From: an uncultured Mycoplasma sp.
Lineage (GTDB): Bacteria; Bacillota_I; Bacilli_A; RF39; UBA660
DNA: 7,626 bases
Direction: 5' to 3'
Assembly (NCBI GenBank): GCA_905209745.1
Contig: CAJLUG010000042.1
Coordinates: 1-7,626, forward strand
Made by a program: the position numbers and the translations under genes. Of the stretch, positions 1 through 4,812 are shown in pieces (position 1 is the stretch's first letter; each line of letters starts with the position of its first letter). The notes beneath the pieces were generated by a model. The model was not told where the DNA came from. It made no database searches and saw only the letters and a list, made by a program, of their open reading frames with translations.

Positions 1-169
1 CTTCTTTGTTTTCATAATTCGTATTACGTGATGTAATCGTAATACTTCTTACAGGGTCAACTGCCGCAAAGGCATAACCAAAAGAAACCAAACATAATGC
101 CAAAACAAAAATAATTCCCGCAATAAGCTCTTTTTGGTATTTTGTCACTAATTGTTGTAATCTTACCAT
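1..169 (-). CDS. N-terminus of an exported or membrane-anchored protein (gene runs off the left edge)
   Basis: The first 56 codons of an open frame are visible, starting at ATG 169-167 behind a near-perfect ribosome binding site (AGGAGGGA, 182-175). The protein opens with a short basic stretch (residues 1-14, with R3, K10, K13). A hydrophobic segment follows at about residues 15-36, ending in an A-F-A/A pattern (33-36) that could be a signal peptidase site. A polar, Thr/Ser/Asn-rich stretch comes next. This is the layout of a secreted or surface-anchored protein; the family cannot be told from this fragment. Its upstream region contains a recombination site and a recombinase gene on the same strand, so its expression may depend on the orientation of that module. 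No frameshift is visible. If residues 15-36 are not cleaved, it would be an N-terminally anchored membrane protein. Confidence 0.8.
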   Translation of the reverse strand, partial: MVRLQQLVTKYQKELIAGIIFVLALCLVSFGYAFAAVDPVRSITITSRNTNYENKE

Positions 170-208
170 TAAAGTCCCTCCTACAACATTTTGAAAGCTT
201 CTCTAGAC

Positions 209-238
209 CTTATAAAATAAAGATGTTAAAATCATAAA
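209..238 (-). promoter_or_regulatory. Candidate promoter of the surface-protein gene, -35 inside the recombination site
   Basis: On the minus strand a TATAAG -10 box (214-209) lies 18 bp from a TTTATG -35-like box (238-233). The expected transcription start is near 202, giving a leader of about 33 nt that includes the ribosome binding site. The -10 is 5/6 to consensus but the -35 only 3/6. The -35 lies in the outer arm of the left recombination site. The promoter would therefore survive inversion, but the DNA just upstream of it would change, and a recombinase bound to the site would occlude it. Confidence 0.4.
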
Positions 239-258
239 GGTAGATACTTTATGATTTT
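228..258. repeat. Left recombinase core site (inverted copy 1)
   Basis: Two arms, TCATAAAG (232-239) and CTTTATGA (247-254), are perfect inverted repeats around the asymmetric 7-bp spacer GTAGATA (240-246). At this copy the arm symmetry extends to 12 bp on each side (228-239 and 247-258). The 24 bases 232-255 recur exactly, in reverse complement, at 1560-1583. Paired arms around a 6-8 bp asymmetric spacer are the known layout of tyrosine-recombinase crossover sites. The hairpin ends in a T-run in both directions, so it may also act as a weak AT-rich terminator 49 bp after the integrase stop. Confidence 0.7.
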
Positions 259-286
259 CCCTTATATATCAACGGTTTGAGTGGCA

Positions 287-305
287 TTGACCAAAAATTT
301 GACTA
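287..305. repeat. Arm-type direct repeat, copy 1 (integrase 3' side)
   Basis: The 19-bp sequence TTGACCAAAAATTTGACTA recurs at 1405-1423 in the same orientation with one mismatch. Each copy contains two TTGAC(T/C)A units spaced 12 bp apart. It lies just downstream of the integrase stop codon (307-309) and inside the core site. Short tandem repeats inside the core sites are typical arm-type binding sites for integrases with an extra N-terminal DNA-binding domain. That role is inferred. Confidence 0.5.
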
Positions 306-306
306 A

Positions 307-1389
307 TTATTTTGCTGTTAACTTATCTAAATATACTGATTTTAAAGAATTTGTCGGATGGACATATAACGATAAAGTTACCTTCACATCTGAGTGTCCT
401 AAAATCTCACTTAAGGTTTTAGGATCCATTCCTATTTCTATACATCTTGTTGCGAAAGTATGTCTTAACGAATGAAATCCATATGGTTTTGTTCCGATAT
501 CTTTTAGTATTTTTTTATAATTATTATAATAAGTTCTTGGCTCTATATAATCTTTTGTACCTGTTAAAAAATAGGTATTTTTTTTGAGTGGTTTAAGATC
601 TTTTAAAACCTTATACAAAAAATTACTAATTGGTATTTCTCGCTTTGAATGTTCTGTTTTTGGTTCCTCTAAAATAATCTTTGTTCTAGTACCTGAATCC
701 ATATCATCCATCACTCTTAACATTGTATGATTAACATATAATAATCTCTTATCCAAGTTGATATCTTTCCATTGTAGGGCACATACTTCACCAATACGAA
801 GTCCTGTATATAAACTAATTAAAATACCATAACCAATAAAGTCATTTCTAGTAAAAATCTCTTTTTCTAGTAGGTTTTGCTCCCTTTTACTAAGGATTTT
901 AATCTCTTTCTTTTGTAGTTTAGGAAGCCTAAACTTAAAAGAAACACCAGCATAAGACATAATTTGTTTTAATACTACAGCCATATCTCTTATGGTCTTA
1001 TTGCTAAGTCCTGATTCAAACTTCTGATTCATAAAATACTCAATTTTTTCTGGCTTTATATTCTTAGGTTCTAGATAACCAAGACCAGGTCTAATGTGAT
1101 TTTTTACAATGCTGTAGTAATGGCAATAAGTAGAGTTTTTTACCAAAAATTTAATACTTTCTAACCAATGATCAATATAATAATTGAATGTATAATTAGA
1201 ATGAATTTCTTGCTTTTTTAACTCCTCTAAATTTAACAAAATATTATTTCTTTTTTGCTTTACTTCCATATAACTTTTACCATAAACATAACCATACTGA
1301 TATCTACCATTTTCTAATTCTTTTTTCACATATCTAGCTTCCCATCTACCATCCTTTCTATAAAAAATATTCTCTCCCTTTCTACTCAT
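307..1389 (-). CDS. Tyrosine recombinase / phage-type integrase, likely DNA invertase of the flanking inverted sites
   Basis: The 360-residue product has the full tyrosine-recombinase layout. An N-terminal arm-binding-like region (about 1-60, with the G-R-W-E-A-R-Y motif near 13-20) is followed by a helical core-binding domain (about 65-155) and the catalytic domain (about 165-360). The catalytic set appears complete: R198 in TGLRIGEVCALQW, K244 in EEPKTEHSKRE, H306 and R309 in HSLRH, H332 in LGHSD and the nucleophile Y342 in SLYVHPT. It therefore looks active. The start at 1389 is chosen because AAAGGAA (1403-1397) lies 7 nt upstream. A longer frame from 1467 lacks such a site and would run over the repeat at 1405-1423. 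The length and architecture match Tn916/phage integrases rather than small Xer or FimB/E types. Its position between inverted core sites suggests an inversion role; an origin in a decayed mobile element is possible. Confidence 0.93.
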   Translation of the reverse strand: MSRKGENIFYRKDGRWEARYVKKELENGRYQYGYVYGKSYMEVKQKRNNILLNLEELKKQEIHSNYTFNYYIDHWLESIKFLVKNSTYCHYYSIVKNHIRPGLGYLEPKNIKPEKIEYFMNQKFESGLSNKTIRDMAVVLKQIMSYAGVSFKFRLPKLQKKEIKILSKREQNLLEKEIFTRNDFIGYGILISLYTGLRIGEVCALQWKDINLDKRLLYVNHTMLRVMDDMDSGTRTKIILEEPKTEHSKREIPISNFLYKVLKDLKPLKKNTYFLTGTKDYIEPRTYYNNYKKILKDIGTKPYGFHSLRHTFATRCIEIGMDPKTLSEILGHSDVKVTLSLYVHPTNSLKSVYLDKLTAK

Positions 1390-1404
1390 AAAAACATTCC
1401 TTTC

Positions 1405-1423
1405 TTGACTAAAAATTTGACTA
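1405..1423. repeat. Arm-type direct repeat, copy 2 (integrase 5' leader)
   Basis: TTGACTAAAAATTTGACTA differs from copy 1 (287-305) at one base and lies in the same orientation. It sits just upstream of the integrase ribosome binding site, between the candidate integrase promoter and the start codon. Recombinase bound here could block its own transcription, an autoregulatory arrangement known for some integrases but only inferred here. Confidence 0.5.
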
Positions 1424-1465
1424 TTAAAGATTGAAAAAACTTTAATAATACTATAAATATAGACC

Positions 1466-1504
1466 ATATTTTGGTAAATTTCATTGAAAAAAGCACCAAA
1501 ATAT
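1466..1504. repeat. 10-bp inverted repeat (dyad) in the integrase promoter region
   Basis: ATATTTTGGT (1466-1475) and ACCAAAATAT (1495-1504) are perfect inverted repeats 19 bp apart, about 29 bp centre to centre. The right half touches the -10 of the integrase promoter, and the pair flanks the -35 of the possible outward promoter. It could be an operator for a dimeric regulator or an accessory recombination factor. No such regulator is encoded in the window. Confidence 0.4.
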
Positions 1505-1510
1505 TATAAA
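1484..1510 (+). promoter_or_regulatory. Possible outward promoter (toward the right core site)
   Basis: TTGAAA (1484-1489) and TATAAA (1505-1510) are each 5/6 to the sigma-70/A consensus, but the 15-bp spacer is short. In the present orientation transcription would run through the right core site into the terminator at 1647-1684. After inversion these boxes would map to about 331-326 and 310-305 on the minus strand, facing the gene that starts at 169. The AT-rich sequence makes chance matches likely, so this is tentative. Confidence 0.3.
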
Positions 1511-1531
1511 ATTAGTATGATATAGGCTAAA
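1503..1531 (-). promoter_or_regulatory. Candidate integrase promoter
   Basis: A perfect TATAAT (1508-1503, minus strand) is preceded, after 17 bp, by TTTAGC (1531-1526), a poor -35 with 3/6 matches. Transcription would start near 1496, giving a leader of about 107 nt that holds the left half of the dyad (1466-1475) and an arm-type repeat (1405-1423). A weak -35 would suit low recombinase levels. Confidence 0.4.
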
Positions 1532-1559
1532 AATAGTAGAAAAAACACCCTTTTTTATC

Positions 1560-1583
1560 ATCATAAAGTATCTACCTTTATGA
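1560..1583. repeat. Right recombinase core site (inverted copy 2)
   Basis: This is an exact reverse complement of 232-255: arms TCATAAAG (1561-1568) and CTTTATGA (1576-1583) around the spacer TATCTAC (1569-1575). Identity stops at the bases on either side, and arm symmetry here is only 8 bp, against 12 bp at the left site. The sharp edge of identity fits a minimal crossover site rather than a longer duplicated segment. Confidence 0.7.
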
Positions 1584-1646
1584 AAATCATTATAAAAGAA
1601 AAAAAAGAAAAAAATTGTAGAAATTTATGCAAATATTTTAATTTTT

Positions 1647-1684
1647 AAAGTTTTGTAAATAGCTTACAAAACTTTTTATTTTTT
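1647..1684 (+). terminator. Strong intrinsic terminator on the plus strand, without a plus-strand gene
   Basis: A perfect 12-bp stem (1647-1658 with 1664-1675) and a 5-nt loop ATAGC are followed on the plus strand by TTATTTTTT (1676-1684). The minus-strand side of the hairpin is followed by A-rich sequence, so it favours plus-strand transcripts. No plus-strand gene ends here in the present orientation. It would stop the outward promoter, or the integrase transcript if the module were inverted, before it enters the fmt operon antisense. Confidence 0.65.
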
Positions 1685-1712
1685 ATGATTTCTGTAAAAA
1701 ATTTCCATCAAT

Positions 1713-1741
1713 AAAAAAAGAAGAACCTAGGCTGGTTCTTC
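1713..1741 (-). terminator. Intrinsic terminator of the priA-fmt operon, overlapping the last stop codon
   Basis: On the minus strand GAAGAACC (1741-1734) pairs with GGTTCTTC (1727-1720) around a 6-nt loop, followed by seven U residues (1719-1713). The final gene's TAG stop (1729-1727) begins in the loop, so the last codons of that gene form the left arm of the stem. This marks the end of the operon that starts with priA. Confidence 0.85.
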
Positions 1742-2446
1742 AAGTTCTTCTATTTCTCCAAACTTACTATAAGATAACTTCATTTGAAACTGATCAGCAG
1801 CTAATCCCTTATACTTGGCATAACTAGAAACATCATAATCAATTTCTACTACTTCCGAAGAAGAATCAGTAATAAGTACAATAGTATTTACTGGATCATC
1901 TAAATCAATATCAATATTTTCAAATAACTTAACCAATGTAGTAGTACTAATTTGAAAAGTAAGCTCCTTCTCCCCTGTTGCTAGTTCTGTCTTAGAAATA
2001 TAAGTTGCTTGATTAATAATATTTTCTAATTTAGAAATATCTAACAGCATAGATAATGGATAAGGATTTTCTGTCTTTACCCAAATACCATCTTGAAACT
2101 TCATAAATAGGTCATCTTTCTGATAATAATTAGTAACACCATTATTAAACAAAGAAACCCCTTGATTAGCATCTCCTTGATAAGTAGTAGATACACCATC
2201 TATCAAATATTGATAAGAAAAATGATAATTACCCTTTAAAATAGAATCTACTTGATAAGAATAAGGGTTTAATTTAATATTACTACCAATCACATCTCCT
2301 GACCCCATAGAATGAGCAAGAATTGCAAGTACAACAAAGAAAATAAAATAGGCACCGAAAAAGACCAAAGCTTTTCCTTTTGGTGTTTTAGCAAAATTCA
2401 TAAAGTCATGAAAATTATTTTTTTGCTTATTATTATTTTCTTCCAT
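1727..2446 (-). CDS. Membrane-anchored extracytoplasmic protein of unknown function (239 aa)
   Basis: A charged, Asn-rich cytoplasmic start (1-24, ending in KTPKGK) is followed by one transmembrane helix at about 25-45 and a roughly 190-residue outer domain. The positive-inside pattern suggests a type II topology. The outer domain alternates short polar beta-like stretches with aromatic residues (for example NYYQKDDLFMKFQDGIW at 106-122). This faintly recalls LolA/LppX-type lipid-carrier beta folds, but that is an impression, and there is no lipobox cysteine. The start at 2446 has an AAGGTAAGG ribosome binding site inside fmt and overlaps the fmt end by 14 bp, implying translational coupling. 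An extended frame from 2521 would overlap fmt by 89 bp and is unlikely. It is the last gene of the operon and ends in an intrinsic terminator. Confidence 0.82.
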   Translation of the reverse strand: MEENNNKQKNNFHDFMNFAKTPKGKALVFFGAYFIFFVVLAILAHSMGSGDVIGSNIKLNPYSYQVDSILKGNYHFSYQYLIDGVSTTYQGDANQGVSLFNNGVTNYYQKDDLFMKFQDGIWVKTENPYPLSMLLDISKLENIINQATYISKTELATGEKELTFQISTTTLVKLFENIDIDLDDPVNTIVLITDSSSEVVEIDYDVSSYAKYKGLAADQFQMKLSYSKFGEIEELEEPA

Positions 2447-3380
2447 AAAATACCTTACCTTTATATTCTTCTTTTTTAATACCATTAATAAAGCTGCTAG
2501 CAAGCATACGTTTCTTACCAAAAGGTTTTAAATCTAGTAAAACTAGTTCCTTATCCCTTGTCGCAACGCCAATACCATCTTTATAAAAATGTAAAATTTC
2601 ACCAGCTACATTTTTACTACTATCATAATCTCCAATACGTGCTCCATAAATCTTAAACTCTCTATCATCTAAGAAACAACAACTTCCAGGAAATGGACAT
2701 AATCCACGTATTTGATTAAATAACTCTCTACTACTTTTATGAAAATCTAAATACTCTTCTTCCCTAGTAACATTATAAGCATACGTTACTTCTTTAGGAT
2801 CTTGTTTAATAGGAGTAATACGACCTTGAATAATATCTGGTAAAGTAGCTAGTAATAAATCTCTTCCCATAAGACGAAGTCTATCATGTAAACTTTCTAA
2901 AGTATCACTATCTAAAATATCTGTCTTGGAAGTAGAAATAATATCTCCTTCATCCATTCCTTCTGACATATACATAATAGTAATACCAGTTTCCGAATAT
3001 CCTTCAATAATTGCCTTATGAATAGGTGCCCCTCCACGTAACTTTGGAAGTAAAGACGCATGTACATTAATACAACCATACTTAGGATAATCTAATAACA
3101 CTTTAGGAATAATTTGTCCATAAGCACAAGTAATAATAATATCTGGTTCTAAATCAATAATCTCTTGATAATCTACTTTAATTTTTTCTGGTTGTAATAC
3201 TGGAATATGATGACGAAGGGCAACTTCCTTTACTGGAGTAAAACGAACTTCTTGCTTTCTACCAACCTTCCGATCTGGTTGACTAACAACACCTACTACC
3301 TGATACTCATCAATCAACCCTTCTAATACAGGAACACTAAAATCCGGTGTTCCCATAAAAACAACTCTAATATTTTCCAT
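2433..3380 (-). CDS. fmt: Methionyl-tRNA formyltransferase
   Basis: This cytosolic enzyme formylates Met-tRNA(fMet) with 10-formyl-tetrahydrofolate to make the initiator tRNA of bacterial translation. The 315-residue length matches the family. The N-terminal formyltransferase domain (about 1-205) shows MGTPDF (9-14), the loop with INVHASLLPKLRGGAPI (104-120) and GMDEGDI (141-147). By alignment with the E. coli enzyme, the catalytic Asn/His/Asp are N105, H107 and D143. RGGAPI replaces the more common RGAAPI. The C-terminal domain (about 210-315) carries the RGLCPFPGS signature. The ATG at 3380 follows AGGAGAG and lies 9 nt after the previous stop codon, so it is tightly packed in the operon. 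The peptide deformylase gene that often precedes fmt is not here. Confidence 0.97.
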   Translation of the reverse strand: MENIRVVFMGTPDFSVPVLEGLIDEYQVVGVVSQPDRKVGRKQEVRFTPVKEVALRHHIPVLQPEKIKVDYQEIIDLEPDIIITCAYGQIIPKVLLDYPKYGCINVHASLLPKLRGGAPIHKAIIEGYSETGITIMYMSEGMDEGDIISTSKTDILDSDTLESLHDRLRLMGRDLLLATLPDIIQGRITPIKQDPKEVTYAYNVTREEEYLDFHKSSRELFNQIRGLCPFPGSCCFLDDREFKIYGARIGDYDSSKNVAGEILHFYKDGIGVATRDKELVLLDLKPFGKKRMLASSFINGIKKEEYKGKVFYGRK

Positions 3381-3389
3381 AGCGCTCTC

Positions 3390-4523
3390 CTAACTATATA
3401 ACATAATAATACTAGCTAACACCCCAAATAAAATAAGTAAAGAACCCACTAGTACCAAGAAAGATACTCTACCATCTTCAGAATGAGTAACTTTAACCGT
3501 TGGTAATTCTACATCTTTTAAAGACTCATCATCATGAGGAAGTACAAAGTCATAATATGGAATCGTAATAAAAGTAATATCTTCTTTTGGTATAAAATCT
3601 TTATAAGATAAACTATCATACTTATAATCCATAATACGATTCGCTAAAGTACCTATATCCTCTTTTTGATTATTTAAAATATCGTCAATGCCATAAATAG
3701 AATCTTTTCCCAACAAACTTCTCTTTACTAACATAATTGTTGGAACTGCTTCATTCTGTTTAAGTAACTTCCACTCATCATTACAAAGCTTCTCGATTTT
3801 CTTACTATCTACTTCATTAATTTCTCTACTCTTTAATAACTGATGTAAATTCTTAAAACATCCCATATAGTCTTTTCTAGCATAACTATTAACATCTACT
3901 TTCTTACTAGTTGCAGGACATAAGAAAGAAGAAAAATAACTTGGACTATAAACAGCGTAATAACATGCCATCACAAAGTCATCAGTAAAATTCACATAGT
4001 CATGCGAAAAATCCATATCTCTAAAAAAAGAAGGATACTTATCTTGAATTTCCATAAATTGTTCATAGTAATTATCATATTGTTGTGGAGTAAATCCCTT
4101 TTCTTTAATATCATCTACATAAACACTAGATATAGCATGAAATAAATATCCATCTACAATATACTTATCATAAATGTATTTTAAAATACCTCTTCTATTT
4201 TCTTCTACATTTTTATATCCTAACTTTTTCGCAACAAACTTTACTAATATTTTAGAGACCCCTTCATTAATATCATGAAAGTTATCTATTTTATGCCATA
4301 ACAATTCTAAATGATGTGCATATTCACTAAAATACTCTTCATCACCAATCAATATTTGATATTTAAGCAAAGAGTCCATAACCAAGAAAAAAGGTTGTTC
4401 TAAACCAGAAAACTTTTCATAGTTAATCGAATCTTTTTTCTTTTTATCATAATATCTTGGATTATTAGAAATCTTAGTTAATAAATCTTTTACTTCTTTT
4501 TTTTCTAACATAGAAGTAATCAT
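3390..4523 (-). CDS. C-tail-anchored protein of unknown function (377 aa), possible ADP-ribosyltransferase-like core
   Basis: I do not recognise the family. A soluble region of about 350 residues is followed by one hydrophobic helix at about 354-375 and a few residues outside, so the protein is probably C-tail anchored with the soluble part in the cytosol. In the middle, GYLFHAISSVYVDDIKEKGF (125-144) followed by DDFVMACYYAVYSP (181-194) recalls the His-containing strand, 'xxIxxxGF' turn and Tyr-Ala motif of ADP-ribosyltransferase-like folds such as KptA or DarT. This is pattern memory only, and no catalytic Glu can be assigned safely. The ATG at 4523 is chosen because AAGGGG (4537-4532) lies 8 nt upstream; two upstream GTG codons fall on the binding site itself. 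It sits between priA and fmt, 19 nt after a smaller tail-anchored gene, and may form a membrane pair with it. Confidence 0.8.
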   Translation of the reverse strand: MITSMLEKKEVKDLLTKISNNPRYYDKKKKDSINYEKFSGLEQPFFLVMDSLLKYQILIGDEEYFSEYAHHLELLWHKIDNFHDINEGVSKILVKFVAKKLGYKNVEENRRGILKYIYDKYIVDGYLFHAISSVYVDDIKEKGFTPQQYDNYYEQFMEIQDKYPSFFRDMDFSHDYVNFTDDFVMACYYAVYSPSYFSSFLCPATSKKVDVNSYARKDYMGCFKNLHQLLKSREINEVDSKKIEKLCNDEWKLLKQNEAVPTIMLVKRSLLGKDSIYGIDDILNNQKEDIGTLANRIMDYKYDSLSYKDFIPKEDITFITIPYYDFVLPHDDESLKDVELPTVKVTHSEDGRVSFLVLVGSLLILFGVLASIIMLYS

Positions 4524-4542
4524 AATCACCACCCCTTATCAA

Positions 4543-4776
4543 TTACGAAAACCAAAGTAACAAATAATAAGTTACGCCTAATACAATAATAAGAAACAAA
4601 ATAAATAAAATAATCTTAATAATTGGATTATTAATATCCCAATAATCATCTGTATTCTGCTTACTATGTTCTATAATATTTTGATATTCTTGACTGTTCT
4701 TATCATTAACATTATTAAAATCTTGTACTTGATTATTATCTTGTTCTTCTAACGAAATAAAATGACGTTTTCTCAT
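4543..4776 (-). CDS. Small C-tail-anchored membrane protein (77 aa), unknown function
   Basis: A basic start (MRKRHF) is followed by an Asn/Gln/Asp-rich polar stretch (about 10-50) and a strongly hydrophobic helix (about 52-76) that ends almost at the C-terminus. It would be tail-anchored with the disordered part in the cytosol. The ribosome binding site GAGGGTGA (4788-4781) lies a few bases before the ATG at 4776. It begins 36 nt after the priA stop and is followed after 19 nt by another tail-anchored gene, so cotranscription with both is likely. No catalytic motif is seen; an adaptor or regulatory role is possible but unsupported. Confidence 0.78.
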   Translation of the reverse strand: MRKRHFISLEEQDNNQVQDFNNVNDKNSQEYQNIIEHSKQNTDDYWDINNPIIKIILFILFLIIVLGVTYYLLLWFS

Positions 4777-4812
4777 TATATCACCCTCACATTATAATAA
4801 GAATATCATATT

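Larger units (their letters stand above)
232..1583. other. Candidate invertible DNA module carrying its own recombinase
   Basis: The segment is bounded by identical 24-bp sites in opposite orientation and contains one gene, a complete tyrosine recombinase, plus repeats that look like its arm-binding sites. Inverted rather than direct core sites predict inversion of the intervening DNA (about 1336 bp, 240-1575) rather than excision. Inversion would map a position x to 1815-x. The integrase would then lie on the plus strand, reading toward the terminator at 1647-1684, and the outward promoter at 1484-1510 would face the surface-protein gene. The repeats and gene are seen directly. That the module flips, and that this integrase does it, is inferred. 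An integrated element with unusual termini is the main alternative. Confidence 0.6.

Noticed and set aside
281..475. 64-codon open frame on the plus strand
   Set aside because: It is antisense to the 3' end of the integrase gene, has no ribosome binding site and shows no recognisable protein features.
287..1423. The 19-bp direct repeats as attL/attR of a tiny integrated element
   Set aside because: Each copy is internally repeated (two TTGACYA units) and has no palindromic core with spacer, so arm-type sites fit better. The 24-bp inverted sites have the proper core layout.
1390..1467. Longer integrase start at 1467 adding 26 residues
   Set aside because: No ribosome binding site precedes it, the added residues look unlike an integrase start, and it would overlap the repeat at 1405-1423. 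The start at 1389 has AAAGGAA at good spacing.
232..1583. Insertion sequence with terminal inverted repeats
   Set aside because: The only gene is a tyrosine recombinase, not a DDE transposase. Each repeat is itself a palindrome with a spacer, and no target-site duplication is seen outside the repeats.
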